A DNA stretch of 64,000 nucleotides from assembly GCA_019426215.1 (NCBI GenBank), contig WHWC01000146.1, positions 186,001 through 250,000 of the forward strand. The letters run 5' to 3'. A program made the translations under genes and the position numbers. The notes under the pieces were generated by a model that did no database searches, was not told where the DNA came from, and saw only the letters and a list, made by a program, of their open reading frames with translations. The DNA is from Buddleja alternifolia (taxonomy: Eukaryota > Streptophyta > Magnoliopsida > Lamiales > Scrophulariaceae). Positions 33,669 through 46,156 of this stretch are shown here, piece by piece; position 1 is the stretch's first letter, and the number at the start of each line of letters is the position of its first letter.

Positions 33669-35113
33669 CGATAGTCCCAAGTGGTATACGAAAGGGTCTA
33701 GAAGGGGAAGGGGGGTTTAATAGACCCTGAAGTCTTTTTCGACTTCAAAAATTCGCGCTACAGAAAAGATAACTTAGACTTAGTGATTTTAGCAATTTAC
33801 CAACGTAGGGTAAAGCTTAGATCACTTAATCTGGGTTAGCACAACGGATATGATTTTAAAGTTTTAGCGTTCATTTTGCTTAAATAGTCGCTTATCAGTT
33901 TTACTTGTCCATTTAAGAGTAAATTATAAAATATAAAGTAAGACAATAAAACAGTAAATAACACAAGAAATTGAAAGGTTCACTGGGTGATGTAATCCCA
34001 ACTACGTCCTTCTTCTCCTTTTTCACTTGGAGGGAATTTTCTAAGTTGATTATCAAAGAATCACACAGAATTTTCTAGAAGATAGTAACGAGGTGAAAAA
34101 TGATCTCGGGCTCCTTGATCACACAGATTTCAGCACCAATGAAGATCTTCTTCTACAAGCTTCTCTCACTCAGAAATACTGTCTGTAAGGGGTTTCAACA
34201 ATTTTCTCACTCAAATGAAGTTGAGGGTTTTGTCACACAGGTTTGGTTTGTTTTTGGAAAGATCAAACAACTTGGTATATCTCAGTAGGAGTTTAGGTTT
34301 CTTCTTTGGAAGATGTTTGAGATATTTGTGGCTGTCTAGAATGTATGTAAAAAGCTTGAAAGATTTTGGCTATGGAGTTTCTAAGCTTTTCTTGAGAAAA
34401 TATTTCAGCAAAGTTTTCGCGTGTTTTTCATTGTTTTTAAGGTTTTCTGAAATGAGCTATTTATAGGCAATTCTTGGGATTTGTCCGTTGGACACATGTG
34501 AGCGCGTGTTCTTCACGCGGCGCGTGAATCAGCCTTGTCTCTGAGATTCCTGAAATCCTGCTGGTTCCGATTGGACAGGAGCAGGTTTGTACTCTGAAAA
34601 CCTGACAGTCTAGTCAAAAGATGGCTTGTCCACAAGTCATAAGAGCTTATCACATTTAATGCTCTTATCAGTCATTTAATGCATTTGAATTGATTTCCCA
34701 TTGGAAATAAATGTTCGTTGAGTGATTGCATTTAAGTCCTTCATGACTTGAGAATTTATTTCAGGTGAATCTGATTCTGATCGCTGGAGTGCTTTGAGCA
34801 CTCAATCTATAAATCCTGAAATAGTTCCTTAGCGTTTGACAGACGCTAAGAACAAATATTCATCTTTATTTAACTTCAGATGCTGATCTTCAACTTCATC
34901 TCTAATAGACTCACCTAGAATTCTATTAGCGATTCGGTATCTAATACTTATTCTAAAATCTACAAAGATAAAAACTACAAGCCTAACAAAATTACATACT
35001 TTTTAAATGCTTATACAATTGATCTATGAAACCTGAAACTTACATTATTTTTGGGGTCTAACATAAAATCCTATCTTGTCATCATCCAAACATTTAACAT
35101 GAAATTTCTGACA
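33669..35113 (-). repeat. S4 5' LTR, complete
   Basis: 1445 bp. The U5 edge is mutated (CGATAGTCCC in place of TGTTGGTCCC). The outer edge is TTTCTGACA rather than CCTAACA. A TATA-like box lies at 34466-34459 on the minus strand. Confidence 0.85.
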
Positions 35114-35118
35114 CAATA

Positions 35119-36084
35119 TATGTAATTTCAATGGGATGTAAAAATAGTTGGTTTAGCTTTTAGTTTTTCTGTCTTTAGATTAGTAGTTTGTATTTAGAAA
35201 TAGTCTATGTAATCATGAAGTTGAAGAATGAAGACGAAGTCCAATTGAAGACTTGTATGCACTGGCGATCCATTGTAATAGTTAGGTTATTTTTATTTCC
35301 TAGAAGTCCATCCCACTTTGGCTCAGTGGGTTGATTAGGTTAGAGCTCGTGGTGGTTCATCCTAACCGCTTTGTGGATGGCTTATTTTTGCTGTCTATAT
35401 ATATATGTGATGTGTTTGGAATGCATGCATAGGATAGAAAATTAAACAATATAAATTTAATCTGGTGGGACTAATATTTTATGCAATGCCCTCCCGAGAA
35501 AATATTAGGCGTATATGGAATTGAAATTGGATTTATTATCCATGCCTTCCATCATAAGTGACAACATGTGAAGGGCCATTGAGGCTAGGTGAATGACTCA
35601 TATAATTCGGGATTAGCTTAGTCAAGATAGGTTGTGATTGTCACTAAGCATAGAGATGTTCTGTGGGATTTAATCACTCATTGTACACTCATATAATTGG
35701 GGCAATGAAATGAGAGGATTGACCATGGAATATTTGATGGGTTTGGCCTAACGTTGAGGTAGCATATTGGACACCCATATAATTGGGCCATATGTGAAAG
35801 ACGAGGTAAAGCGATCTTGAGAACCATGCAACGAAGTGGATGGCCGAGCAAGGCTACTATCTAAATGGATCAATCACACTCATATAATTTGGGTGACTTG
35901 ATTAATTTAGATAGATCTCAAGCCCACTAAGGGAAAATAATTTTTCCTCAAATTCTATTAAGAGGGTGGTGGAATTTAGAAAAATAGTGGGTGTCTTGTA
36001 CAATTAAAGACCAAATTATATAAGGAATTTATTTAGAATGAATGCTAATATATCTGCCTTGTCGAAACCTTTGTAGATTGAGAA
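35119..36084 (+). promoter_or_regulatory. F leader, second part, with four spaced motif copies
   Basis: Continues the leader after the second CAATA. It has no gene. It holds four copies of CTCATATAATT followed by a G run, at about 35597, 35687, 35773 and 35878. Their flanks are unrelated to one another, so they are not a tandem duplication. The same positions in D and E carry a different core. Confidence 0.75.
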
Positions 36085-36953
36085 ATGTCTAATCCATTCA
36101 AACATTTAACTGAAACCAATAAGTTATAATCATCCTCTAAACTGAGAAAAGAGAATACATTACCTCAACCCCTATCCAAGTTGAACCCGATGATAGTCCC
36201 TCAGATGATGAGAAGTATGAGTATCGAACGTGGAAAGAGGATGATATGCAAGTGAGATGTCTCATGTTGACATCGATGTCAAACGAATTGCAGAAACAAC
36301 ATGAGATGATCGAGAACGCATCATCGATCCTCTTACACTTGACAGAAATCTATGGAAATCGAACAAGGAGGGAACGGTATGCCATTTATAAGGAACTGTT
36401 CAAGACCCGAATGAACCAAGGAGCCGATGTAACTATGCACATGATTAAGGTGATCGGGCTAATTGAGAAATTGATTGGTCTAGGCATACCTATTGACAAC
36501 GAGCTATTAGTGGATTTAATCCTTCAATCACTTCCAAGATTATATGACCAATTTGTGGTCAACTTCAACATAAATCAAATGGAGGCTAGGCTTCCTGAGA
36601 TACTAAACATGTTACAGACTGCTGAGAGCACAGTTCAAAAGGATAAATCAGTACTGTTTGTTTATGTGTTGTCTCAACCATTGGCCTGGGTGGGCAACAC
36701 AAAAGGAGAGAGTAAGAAACGAAAGAAACTGAGGGGTAAAAAAGAAGTGCGTAAGGCTAAGAAATCCGAGAATTGCTTCAAGTGTGGAAAACCTGGACAC
36801 TGGAAGAAGGACTGCAAGAAGCCACCAAAGGCTCAATATATGTTCTTTGTTGAAGTTAACATTAGTTTTAACACTGCTTCTTGGATACTTGACACTAGGT
36901 GCGGTATTCACCTTTGCAACGATTTGCAGGGATGGCAAGAAGTAAGGCTTTAA
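36085..36953 (+). pseudogene. gag: F gag (UBN2 copia type) with start of protease, N-terminal frameshift
   Basis: ATG at 36085 gives MSNPFKHLTETNKL, matching the D/E gag start, then hits a stop. The real frame resumes by about 36150 and is open to 36953. It shows the UBN2 core (RRERYAIYKELFKTRM, LVDLILQSLPRLYDQFVVNF), a Lys-rich region, an intact zinc knuckle CFKCGKPGHWKKDC at about 36772-36813, and the first protease residues WILDTRCGIHLCNDL, where the expected Gly of the active triplet is Arg. The element is then deleted into its 3' LTR. Confidence 0.8.
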
Positions 36954-37027
36954 GTAGAGTAGAGATGACCCTAAGGATAAGAAATGGAGCAATGGTTGCA
37001 GGGGATGGTAAGAAGCAAGGCCAAATG

Positions 37028-38439
37028 TTTCCTCATTTGAATTGCAAGAATCAATATCATGCAATGAAGGAGACATAGTGATTGGGTCATAAAAGTTTCG
37101 ACTAAGCCATTACTCGAGACACCAATCCGGGAAATTTGATGGAGGGATCTCATTTATTTGACAATCCTGGTTGTGATAGGTTGAGTATCTTGATATCGTT
37201 TGTGTCTAGGACTTCGAGGCTCATTGCTGGACAATAACCTCAATTTGTAGGTGCCATGTTATTATGGGCAATGATTCATGGTCGAATTAAATCATGGAAG
37301 ATTTAATCTAGTACTTTATACATATAGAAAGGTACACTTTTGGAAAGTGTACTTACTACTAGAACATAAATGAACCTAAGGGGTCAAGCACTTACTCCTA
37401 AGGTTCTTGCTTTAAGATATGATTAATAAACTTTGGAAGTTGAGGTGAAATTGGGAAAGTCTATGACTTACCTAAAATGGAATATTAATTAATTGGTCGA
37501 AGATCAATTAATTAGACAATTTAAAGAATCAAGTAAGATTAATTAATTAATGGACCCAAAAGTGTCCAAGGGTTTTATTTAATTAGTTGAGAAGTCGAAA
37601 ATTAAATAAAATTAAAGAAATAACTGGGTAATAATAATTAAGATTGGACTTTAATTATTATGGAATATTTAATTAAATGGTTGGACTATTTAATTAAATA
37701 TGGAGTGAAAAGTTAAATATAGTAAGATAAAAGTTTTGGACTCCAAGTGCAAGAAGGGGCGAGGTGGTGGACGGATTTGAGGAGGGGATTTAATTCACTC
37801 CAAGTCTTCATCAAGTTGGAATCAAGAAAATATTTAGGAGAGAGAAAAAGGAATAAGTTAGCTTTAAAGCTAAGTTCCTTGTTTTTAGAAAACTCCTTAT
37901 TAGAGTTTACTAAGGATTAGATGAAAGTCAAATCCTGAAAATTTGATTTCATTTTGACTTCCAAGAAAATAAACCTATTAGACTCTCCATATATATGTGT
38001 GTTAAGAAAAAAACACACACATTATTTTTTATGTAAAATTTTCGTCCACCTCAAGAAGAAAAAAGAGAAAATTTTGTGTTCTTATTTTCTCCATAAACTC
38101 GCCCCTCACCTATTATTTCTTGAGATTAACCTGTCACATATATTCCTACCTTCATATATAAGCTTAGATTAGATCTAAAATAAATATACAGGCTAGCACC
38201 ATATATATATATATATATTTATTGGAAACTATATGGAGGTGTGGATATATCTTAGAGGCAAAACGATTAGATCATTTGAAGATACAAGGAACAAAAAAGA
38301 AGCTCGAAAATTAAAGTAGGGGCCGACGGTTTCTTCAAGTTTCGAGTCAAGGGATTATTTCTTTGGGTTGATAAGTTCAAAAACTTGTACGAGGGAAATA
38401 GCACGAAATGTATTTCAGTTTTTTCTCCTTTTTATTAGT
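37028..38439 (+). repeat. F 3' LTR, truncated at both ends
   Basis: Similar to 6520-7490 plus 28590-29000 of the 5' LTR. The left end is a deletion junction near 37028 (protease sequence fuses to ATCATGCAATGAAGGAGAC). The right end stops at TTTTTATTAGT, where the D/E block begins. Confidence 0.8.
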
Positions 38440-40426
38440 TGTTGGGTTAGTTCTATTCCTTAGGTGGCTTGTGCCAGCGGAAATTAAAATTTAAACATAC
38501 AACCACCTGAAACAGGTATAATGGTGTGCTCGATTACGCTATAAACAAGGTTACGAGAATTTTTACCTTTCGATTCAATTCACGTAGCAACGATTCGGAT
38601 CTTTTCAACCCTGTGTTGCAAGTTCGCACGATTTCTTGCAGGAAATCGCCCGTCAATTGTATCTCGGTGTTAGTGCTCCAAACATCGCACCTCTAAGATG
38701 TATCCACACCTCGTTCAAGTCACCACCTACTTCGTTATTGGTGCTAGCCAACAAAATAGATCTAAGTCTAAAACCTAGGCTTGATTATGTGAAGCGATGG
38801 ACATTGTGAATCGTTGAGTTCAACACATGAACAAAACGATGTCGTATTGGAACAAGGTAGGGGGCATAATTTATTGCTCAAGGATGACAAGCAAAAACTT
38901 TCTTCTTTTTCAGCTAGGGTTCGAATTTTCACTCATATGAAGCTTAGGGCTTTAGTCTTGCATTAACATAAATATAGAATAGGAGTCCTAGAATCCTAAT
39001 CCAACTGGCCATCATCCTTTAATTGGAGTCCAAGAATTAATTCTTGACTCCATATTTAATTATGGGCTAAACCCATCAATTAAATATTCCCATATAATTT
39101 AAACCCGTTTAATTATATTACTTATACCAATTTGCTTATTTATTTAACTTGGGTAAAGCCCAACTAAATAAAATACTTGGACTCTACTAGGTCTATTAAT
39201 TTAATTAATTCTACAAGATTAATTAAAATAGTCGAATTAATTGAATCACCTCAATTAATCCGTATTCCTTTCCTAATTTACTCAAATTGATTAATCACAT
39301 CATTTAAGCAGTGACTCTCATGAGTTAAGTGTGGGACCCCTTAGGCTCGTCTACTATCTAGTAGTAAGTACACTTTCCCAAAGTGCTAGTGTGCTTTCCT
39401 AAAATAGAAAGTACTAGGTTAAATCATTCCATTGATTTAATCAAGTTTCGAATTAATCACTAGATTAATTCTCAACACTTACAAATCGTGGTTACTGTCT
39501 AGCAACGGGCCACGAAGACCTAGATAAAGACGAATATAAAGATACGCTTTTTGTGATCTTGATCCTTGTATAAGTAAGATCCCTCCATCGAATCTCTCGA
39601 TTGAATCTAGAGCAGTGGCTAAGGTCGAAGCTCTATTAATTCAAAAACTATGTTTCCCAAATACGGTGAGATCTACTTTCGACTATCTAAATGAGGAAAC
39701 CCTACGCCTCTTTAGATATCATATTTCGACCAAATATTCCTAAAGTCTATTCACTATGTAAACATAGGATATTTACTGACAAAACTAATGTCAGAGATAG
39801 ATCCTATCTTGATTCTCACGTGCCTTCATACACAATCAGCCCTTGTCTGATTTTGCCCATTTGTGATCATCTAAGTAATCATGTAACTAACCAAGACATG
39901 TTCGATTGTGTATAAGACCTCCAATGGAACCTCAGGTTCTAAGGATTACTCTTATACTACATAACCACTGGAAGTTTCAGATTCGACTAGGATTTCATTT
40001 AATGGAACTTCCATGGGATTGTTCAGTATGCCTATTCCCACAATGGGAACCCTCATACATGCATAGGCTTTCACCGTGCCAATATATATAGAACGAGATA
40101 CACTCTATCAAGAGTATGCATCATATAAGCATGTTTTTGGGTCTCTTGATGTCCTTTCATCTCGACGAGCCCATTCTCGACTTGGAACATATGTTTAAGG
40201 ATCACAACTTGGAGACATATTCCATCATTGCCATTCCCGATGCGCAATGATGTCCCATAGCTATATGTGATCCTTCGGGACTTTATTCCAAGTTAAGGCC
40301 AAGCTATTTACAAGAATAAAGAATGCCAAAAGATTAACTTTATTTATAGGAAAAAGATCGTTCAGCTAGAGTTATTATTACATAGAATGGCGTCCAAAAT
40401 TGGCGCGCTGGGCATAAACTCTAACA
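38440..40426 (-). repeat. D 3' LTR
   Basis: 1987 bp, TGTTGGGTTAG to AACTCTAACA. Closely similar to 43867-45933, but lacks a segment of about 85 bp present there at roughly 44433-44517. Confidence 0.85.
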
Positions 40427-41299
40427 ATCTCCCACTTGCCCTAGTGCCAATTGCCCATGTACTTGAGGCCCATTATTGTTAGTTGTCCTTCAAATACTTT
40501 TTGTCTTAAGGATTTGGTGAGCAGGTCCGCCACATTGTCTGCCAAGTCCACACGTTCCACTCGAACGTTGCCTCTCCCAATGATCTCTCTAATCAAGTGG
40601 TATCGCCTCTGTATGTTATTGGATTTTTTATGAGACTTTGGCTCCTAGGAAATTGGCGTTTCTTGAAACAATCACCTTTTGTTCCGTAGGGTTTTAGAAG
40701 TAGTATCCAATAGTTTCCTTTGGATATCCTACAAAATAACACAAAGAGGATTTAGGATCCAATTTATCTCCCACTAAATGCTTTACATAAGTAGGGCACC
40801 CCCATATTCTCAAGTGAACATACGAGGGTGACTTTCCACACCAAGTTTCATATGGGTTCTTGGGCACAATCTTGGACGGCGCCCTATTCAACAGATAGGT
40901 TGTCATTTTAAGAGCATAGCCCCACATAGAGTTAGGAACTTCAGTGAAACTCATCATGGATCCAACCATATCTAACAATGTTCGATTCCTACGCTCGGCT
41001 ACCCTGTTAGTTGAGGCGTGCCTCGCGGAATCTCAAAACAAAGTTTTATTACGAATCTCAAAACAATAACCCTCTCGATCCAAAAGCAAAATTGAGATAA
41101 TGTTTCTTGTTATTTCAGGAACAAAATAAACAGAATTTAATACTAAATTTCTATCTCCAATCTTTAAGTAAACGGCCTTGGAAGCAACCCTTGCTCCATT
41201 TCCCATCCGCAGGGTCATGTCTTCTCTATTTAGCTCCTTGATTCTTGTTATCTCCTGCAAGTTATTGCAGATTTGAACTCCACATCCAGTGTCTAGAAT
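40427..41299 (-). pseudogene. pol: D pol remnant: protease piece, integrase C-half and RNase H tail, RT deleted
   Basis: Minus-strand order: protease part (41260-41033, VYFVPEITRNIISILLLD), then directly the C-terminal half of integrase (RVAERRNRTLLDMV, MWGYALKMTTYLLN, about 41020-40694), the post-integrase strand (NPTEQKVIVSRNANFL), then directly an RNase H tail (KSHKKSNN, DNVADLLTKSL, YMGNWH). Two deletions are seen: one at about 41035 removes pre-integrase and the first two catalytic Asp, the other at about 40650 removes the whole RT and most of RNase H. No enzyme activity is possible. Confidence 0.8.
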
Positions 41300-42124
41300 C
41301 TAAGAAGAATCGTTAACCGAGAAGTTAACTTCAACAAAGAACGTACCTTGAGCCGGTGGCTCTTTGCTGTTCCTTTGCCAGTGCCCAGTCTTCTCACATT
41401 TGAAGCACTTATCAAATTCGGCCATTTTCACCATTTTGACGCCATCTGTACCTTTCAGCTTCTTAGTCTTACTATTCTTCTTGTTACCCTTCCTAGGTTT
41501 AGAAGATGAATTCATAAGAAGCACAGCCTTGTCCTTCTTCATGGTGCTCTCAGCACTTGTCAACATGTTCAACAACTCATTTAATGAGGCATTCAAGTTC
41601 TTCATGTTGAAGTTGATGATGAATTGGTCATAAGACCTTGGGAGAGTCTGAAGGACGAGGTCGATGCAAAGGTCTCCATCAAGTACCACGTCCAAATCGT
41701 TCATCTTATGAATCAATTGAATCATCTTAAGGATGTGCTCACTGACAGACGCACTTTCGCTCATCCTTGCTCCTAACAGTTGCTTCGAGATAGCATACCT
41801 CTCTTTCCTAGTTCTAGTACCGTGCAGCTCTTCAAGGAGGTTGGCAATATCCTTTGCCAATATCATATTCTCAAGTTGCTTTTGCAACTCGATTGACATT
41901 GTAGTAATGATAAGGCATCTCGCTTGGATATTGCCATCCGACCAAAGCCTAACGTATTCTATCCTCATCAGTGCTTTCAGGAGTTATTCCTGACTGTTCA
42001 ACCGTCAGAATATAGTCCTTCTTTTCATATTGTAGAACAATCTTAAGGTTTCTTAGCCAATCGGGAAAGTTGGACCGGTCAGTTTGCTTGTTCCAAGACC
42101 TGTATAAAGTGGGTTTTTAGCCAT
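41300..42124 (-). pseudogene. gag: D gag, N-terminal frameshifts, zinc knuckle lacking its last Cys
   Basis: ATG at 42124 (MAKNPLYT), then frame changes; open from about 41968 to 41300. UBN2 core as in E (RKERYAISKQLLGARM, LCIDLVLQTLPRSYDQF). The knuckle reads CFKCEKTGHWQRNS, with Ser replacing the final Cys. A stop at 41300 ends it just inside the protease start (FSVNDSS). Confidence 0.8.
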
Positions 42125-43849
42125 TTCGTGTTATCTACAAAATGTACGAGGCTGACGATAAGTAACGTACTTTCAAATAAAGTTCTTATACAATTTGGTC
42201 TTTAATTGTACAAGTGTCCCACTAGTTTTCCGAATCCCACCACCCTCTTGGTGTGATTCGAAGAATAGTTAATTCTTTAGTGGGCTTGAGATCTATCTAA
42301 ACTTCATCATATGCCCCATTTTCTGAGCTAACATATGACTAGTTCGAATAGTAGCCTTACTGGGTCTTCCATCTTCCTTGATAGTTGTCAAGATCTTTTT
42401 CCTCATCTTTCGCATGTGCCCCCTTTTCTGAGCTAACACATGGTAGTCGATGTTAAGCTCGACTCAACAAATATCTTATGGTCAATCATCAATTCTATTA
42501 CCCCCATTTCCTAAGCCAAGTAATGAAACCAATGATCCCATAGGGCATCATATGCTTAGTAATGCTCACAGCTTTTTTTAGGTTCAACCCACCCCATTTT
42601 CTAAGCAAATGGATTTGAACTTCAGCGGCATATCACATGGAAATTACTTATGAAGGAAGGAATGGAAATAGAACTCTAGTTTTATTCCCACATTAGCCTA
42701 ATATGTTTCAAAGAGGGAACTACATTGCGTACAATCAGGTCTCATCAGTATTACAATTATGTTGTTTAGTTATATATCCTATGCATGCATCTCACAACAC
42801 ATCACATATTGTATCAAAAAGATAAATAAACATCCCATAAAGCAGTAAATCGAGGATGAACCACCTCGAGCCTTAACGTGCTAACCCACTGAGCCAAAGT
42901 GGGCCACAACATTCTAGAAAGTAAAAACAACTAGGCTATTACAATGGGTTTCACCACAGCATACAAATCTTCAAGTCTTGGCTTCGTTTTCTCGCTCCGT
43001 CTTCGATTACATAGTCTATCAACTATTACTAATCGACTTGACAGAAAAGTAAAAGCCAAACCGGCTATTTTTACAACTCTAGAATATTACATTCAATGAA
43101 AACCAAACAACATAGACTAGGCTCGTGGTTTATCCCCATCACATAAGCATGCCAAGCAACAAACATATATATAAGCGATATCCAAAATTTACCTATCCGT
43201 CGTCTAAACAAAATTGAAAATTTCATCGGGATAATATCGATTTCCAATTTCCAAAACCATTTTCAAAAATTACAGGTCTTTAAACAATCAACTGGGGTCA
43301 GGTCTTGGGTTACCCGACCTTCCGGCATCAAACAATGAGAAAACTTTTTTGACCTGAGTTTGCCGACCGTGCCCAGGCGCCAGCAAAACCACGCCTGGGC
43401 ACTAACCTGATGGCGCCCAGGCGCCAACATTGCCGTACCCAGGCGCCGCCGACAGAGTGGTCTCACCGGCTGGAGCCCGGGCGCCAGTCACCCTGCGTGG
43501 ATTACAGCACCTGTTGCTGTACGGGATTTCTCGTGATTCGTTTAGTCAATGATGGACAAATTCGATCCCACCTCGGGCCAGGCATAATCACTCGACAATT
43601 ATCTCGGCGACGTCTTACCACCAGTGATTCCAAAATCATCCTTCACCATCTAAATAAATCCACACACACCCAAGATTCATTCTTTTCAATTGAGTTTTCA
43701 AAACCAAACCAGTTTTTCACAAAAACAATCAATTATATCCCAATCGAAAAATTAATAATTCTAAACGACGAACATATTTTTGACATGCACCAATTTACAT
43801 ACACATAAATAAAACATGCTAACACATAATATAGCTTAATCGAGCCAAC
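42125..43849 (-). promoter_or_regulatory. D leader with four spaced motif copies and a GC-rich repeat cluster
   Basis: About 1.7 kb between gag and PBS, no gene. On the minus strand it carries four GCTCAGAAAATGGGG-like motifs (plus coordinates about 42592, 42502, 42419 and 42314; D copies have 0-3 mismatches). Near the PBS, 43370-43500 is a GC-rich patch with about five copies of GGCGCCTGGGC or close variants. Confidence 0.7.
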
Positions 43850-43866
43850 CATGGCTCTGATACCAC
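43850..43866 (-). promoter_or_regulatory. D primer-binding site
   Basis: The minus strand reads GTGGTATCAGAGCCATGG beside the LTR, an excellent match to the initiator tRNA-Met 3' end complement. Confidence 0.85.
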
Positions 43867-45933
43867 TATTGGGTTGGTTCTATTCTCCGGGTGACTAGTG
43901 GCAGCAGAAATTAAAATTTAAACGTACAACCACCCGAAACAGGAATAATGGTGTGCTCGATTATGCTATAAAGAAGGTTACGAGAATTTTTACCTTTCGA
44001 CTAAATTCTCGCAGTAACGATTTGGATCTTTTCAACCCTGTGGTGCAAGTCCACACGATTTCTTGGTGGAAATCGCCAGTCAATCGCATCCCCGATGTTA
44101 GTGCTCCAAACGTCGCACCTCTAAGATGTATCCACACCTCATTCAAGTCACCACCTACTTCGTTATTGGTGCTAGCTAACGAAATAGATCTAAGTCTAAA
44201 ACCTAGGCTTGATTATGTGAAAGGATGGAATATGTGAATCGTTGAGTTCAACACATGAACAAAATGATATCATATTGGAACAAGGTAGGAGGCCGATTTT
44301 TTTGCTCAAGGATGACAAGGAAAAACTCTCTTCTTTTTCAGCTAGGGTTCGAATTTTCACTCATATGAAGCTTAGGTTTTAGTCTTGCATTAACATATAT
44401 ATAGAATAGGAGTCCTGGAATCCTAATCCAACTGCAAGACTTGGAGAAGAAGAAAACCCTTTTCTTCTTCAACAATAATTTGAACCCCTCATCTTTGTGG
44501 GCTCAAATAGCGGCCATCATCCTTTAATTGGAGCCCAAGAACTAATTCTTGACTCCACATTTAATTATGGGCTAAACCCATCAATTAAATATTCCCATAT
44601 AATTAAAACCTGTTTAATTATATTACATATTCCAATTGGCTTATTTATTTAACTTGGGCTAAGCCCAACTAAATAAAATCCTTGGACTCTACTAGGTCCA
44701 TTAATTTAATCAATTCTACAAGATTAATTAAAATAGTCGAATTAATTGAATCGCCTCAATTAATCCTTATTCCTTATTAGGAAAGGACTAGACTTTCTTA
44801 ATTTCCACAAATTGATTAATCACACCATTTAAGCAGTGACTCTCACGAGTTAAGTGTGTGACCCCTTAGGCTCATCTACTATCTAGTAGTAAGTACATTT
44901 TCCCAAAATGCTAGGGTGCTTTCCTAAAATAGAAAGTACTAGATTAAATCATTCATTTTGATTTCATCAAGCCTCGAATTAATCACCATATTAATTCTCG
45001 GCACTTACAAATCATGGTTACTGTTTACCAACGGGCCATGAAGACCTTGATAAAAACAAATAAAAAGACACGCCTTTCGTGATCTTGATCCTTCTATAAG
45101 TAAGATCCCTCGATCTAATCTCCTGATTGAATCTAGAGAAGTGGCTAAGGTCGAAGCTCTATTAATTCAATAACTATGTTTCCCAAATACAGGGAGATCG
45201 ACTTTCGACTATCTAAATGAGGAAACCCTACGCCTATTTAGATATCATACTTCGGCCGAAGATTCCTAAAGTCAATTCACTGACAAGACTAATGTCAGAG
45301 ATAGATCCTATCTTGATTCTCAAGTGCCTTCATACACAATCAGCCCATGTCTGATTTTGCCCATTGGTGATCATCTAAGTAATCATGTAACAACCCAAGA
45401 CATGTTCGATTATGTATAAGACATCCAATGGAACCTCAGGTTCTAAGGATTACTCTTATACTACATGACCAATGGAAGTTCCAGATTCGGTTGGGATTCC
45501 ATTTAATGGAACTTCCATGGGGTTGTTCAGTATGCCTATTCCCACAATAGGAACCCTAATACATGCATAGGCTTTCACCGTGCCAATATCTATAGAACGA
45601 GATACACTCTATCAAGAGTATGCATCATATAAGCAAGTCTTTTAGGTCTCATCGATATCCCTTCATCTCGACGAGCCCATTCACGACTTGGAACATATGT
45701 TTAAGGATCACAACCTTGGAGAAATATTCCATCATTCCCATTCCCGATGCGCAATGATGTTCCATAGCTATGTGTGATCCTTCTGGACTTTATTCTATGT
45801 TAAGACCAAGCTATAAACATGAATAAAGAATGCCAAAAGATTAACTTTATTTATATGAAAAAGATCGTTCAGCTAGAGTCATTATTACATAGAACGACGC
45901 CCAAAATTGGTGCGCCGGGCATAAACTCTAACA
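43867..45933 (-). repeat. Shared LTR between D and E
   Basis: 2067 bp, ending AACTCTAACA. The U5 edge is TATTGGGTTGG (one change from TGTTGGG). It is followed on the left by the D PBS and on the right by the E RNase H tail, so it belongs to both units. Confidence 0.85.
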
Positions 45934-46156
45934 ATCTCCCACTTTCCCTAGTGCCAATTGCCCATGTACTTGAGGCCCATTCTCCCTAGATGTCCTTCAA
46001 ATACTTTTTGGCTTAAGAGTTTGGTGAGTGGGTCCGCCACATTGTCTATCGAATCCACACGTTCCACTCGAACGTCGCCTCTCCCAATGATCTCAATGAT
46101 CAAGTGGTATCGCCTCTGTTTGTGCTTGGATTTCTGATAAGACCATGGCTCCTTTG
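45934..46156 (-). pseudogene. E RNase H C-terminal fragment
   Basis: Minus-strand frame ending KYMGNWH at 45948, with KEPWSYQKSKHKQRRYH and DNVADPLTKLL, the last conserved part of copia RNase H. It is cut at 46157 by S5. The cut lies at nearly the same place (GGCTCCT) as the RT deletion in D. Confidence 0.8.

Larger units (their letters stand above)
29851..35113 (-). mobile_element. S4: Sirevirus-like copia element inserted in the F leader, internally deleted
   Basis: Bounded by TGTTGGTCC at 29851 and TTTCTGACA at 35113, flanked by CAATA on both sides (29846-29850 and 35114-35118). At 5.26 kb it is far shorter than S3: a deletion joins the integrase end to the inside of the 3' LTR (about 30470), removing RT, RNase H, the third ORF and U3. 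It cannot replicate by itself. Confidence 0.9.
5822..38439 (+). mobile_element. F: plus-strand Ty1/copia retrotransposon, interrupted by S3 and S4
   Basis: Pieces in order: 5' LTR (5822-7490 and 28595-29103), PBS at 29105, leader (29104-29850 and 35119-36084), gag remnant (36085-36953), a start of protease, then a deletion into the 3' LTR (about 37028-38439). The 3' LTR is cut by the D/E block at 38440. The two interruptions are proven by target duplications TCGTC and CAATA. Aligned stretches of the two F LTRs (about 7230-7380 against 37740-37890) differ visibly more than the two S3 LTR ends do, which fits F being the older host. Integrase, RT and RNase H are absent. Confidence 0.85.

Noticed and set aside
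36648..37076. 142-residue minus-strand frame over F gag
   Set aside because: Antisense to the gag knuckle and protease start, which are conserved in the other strand.
43410..43808. 132-residue plus-strand frame in the D leader
   Set aside because: Lies antisense in an untranslated leader; no match to any domain and no copy keeps it open.
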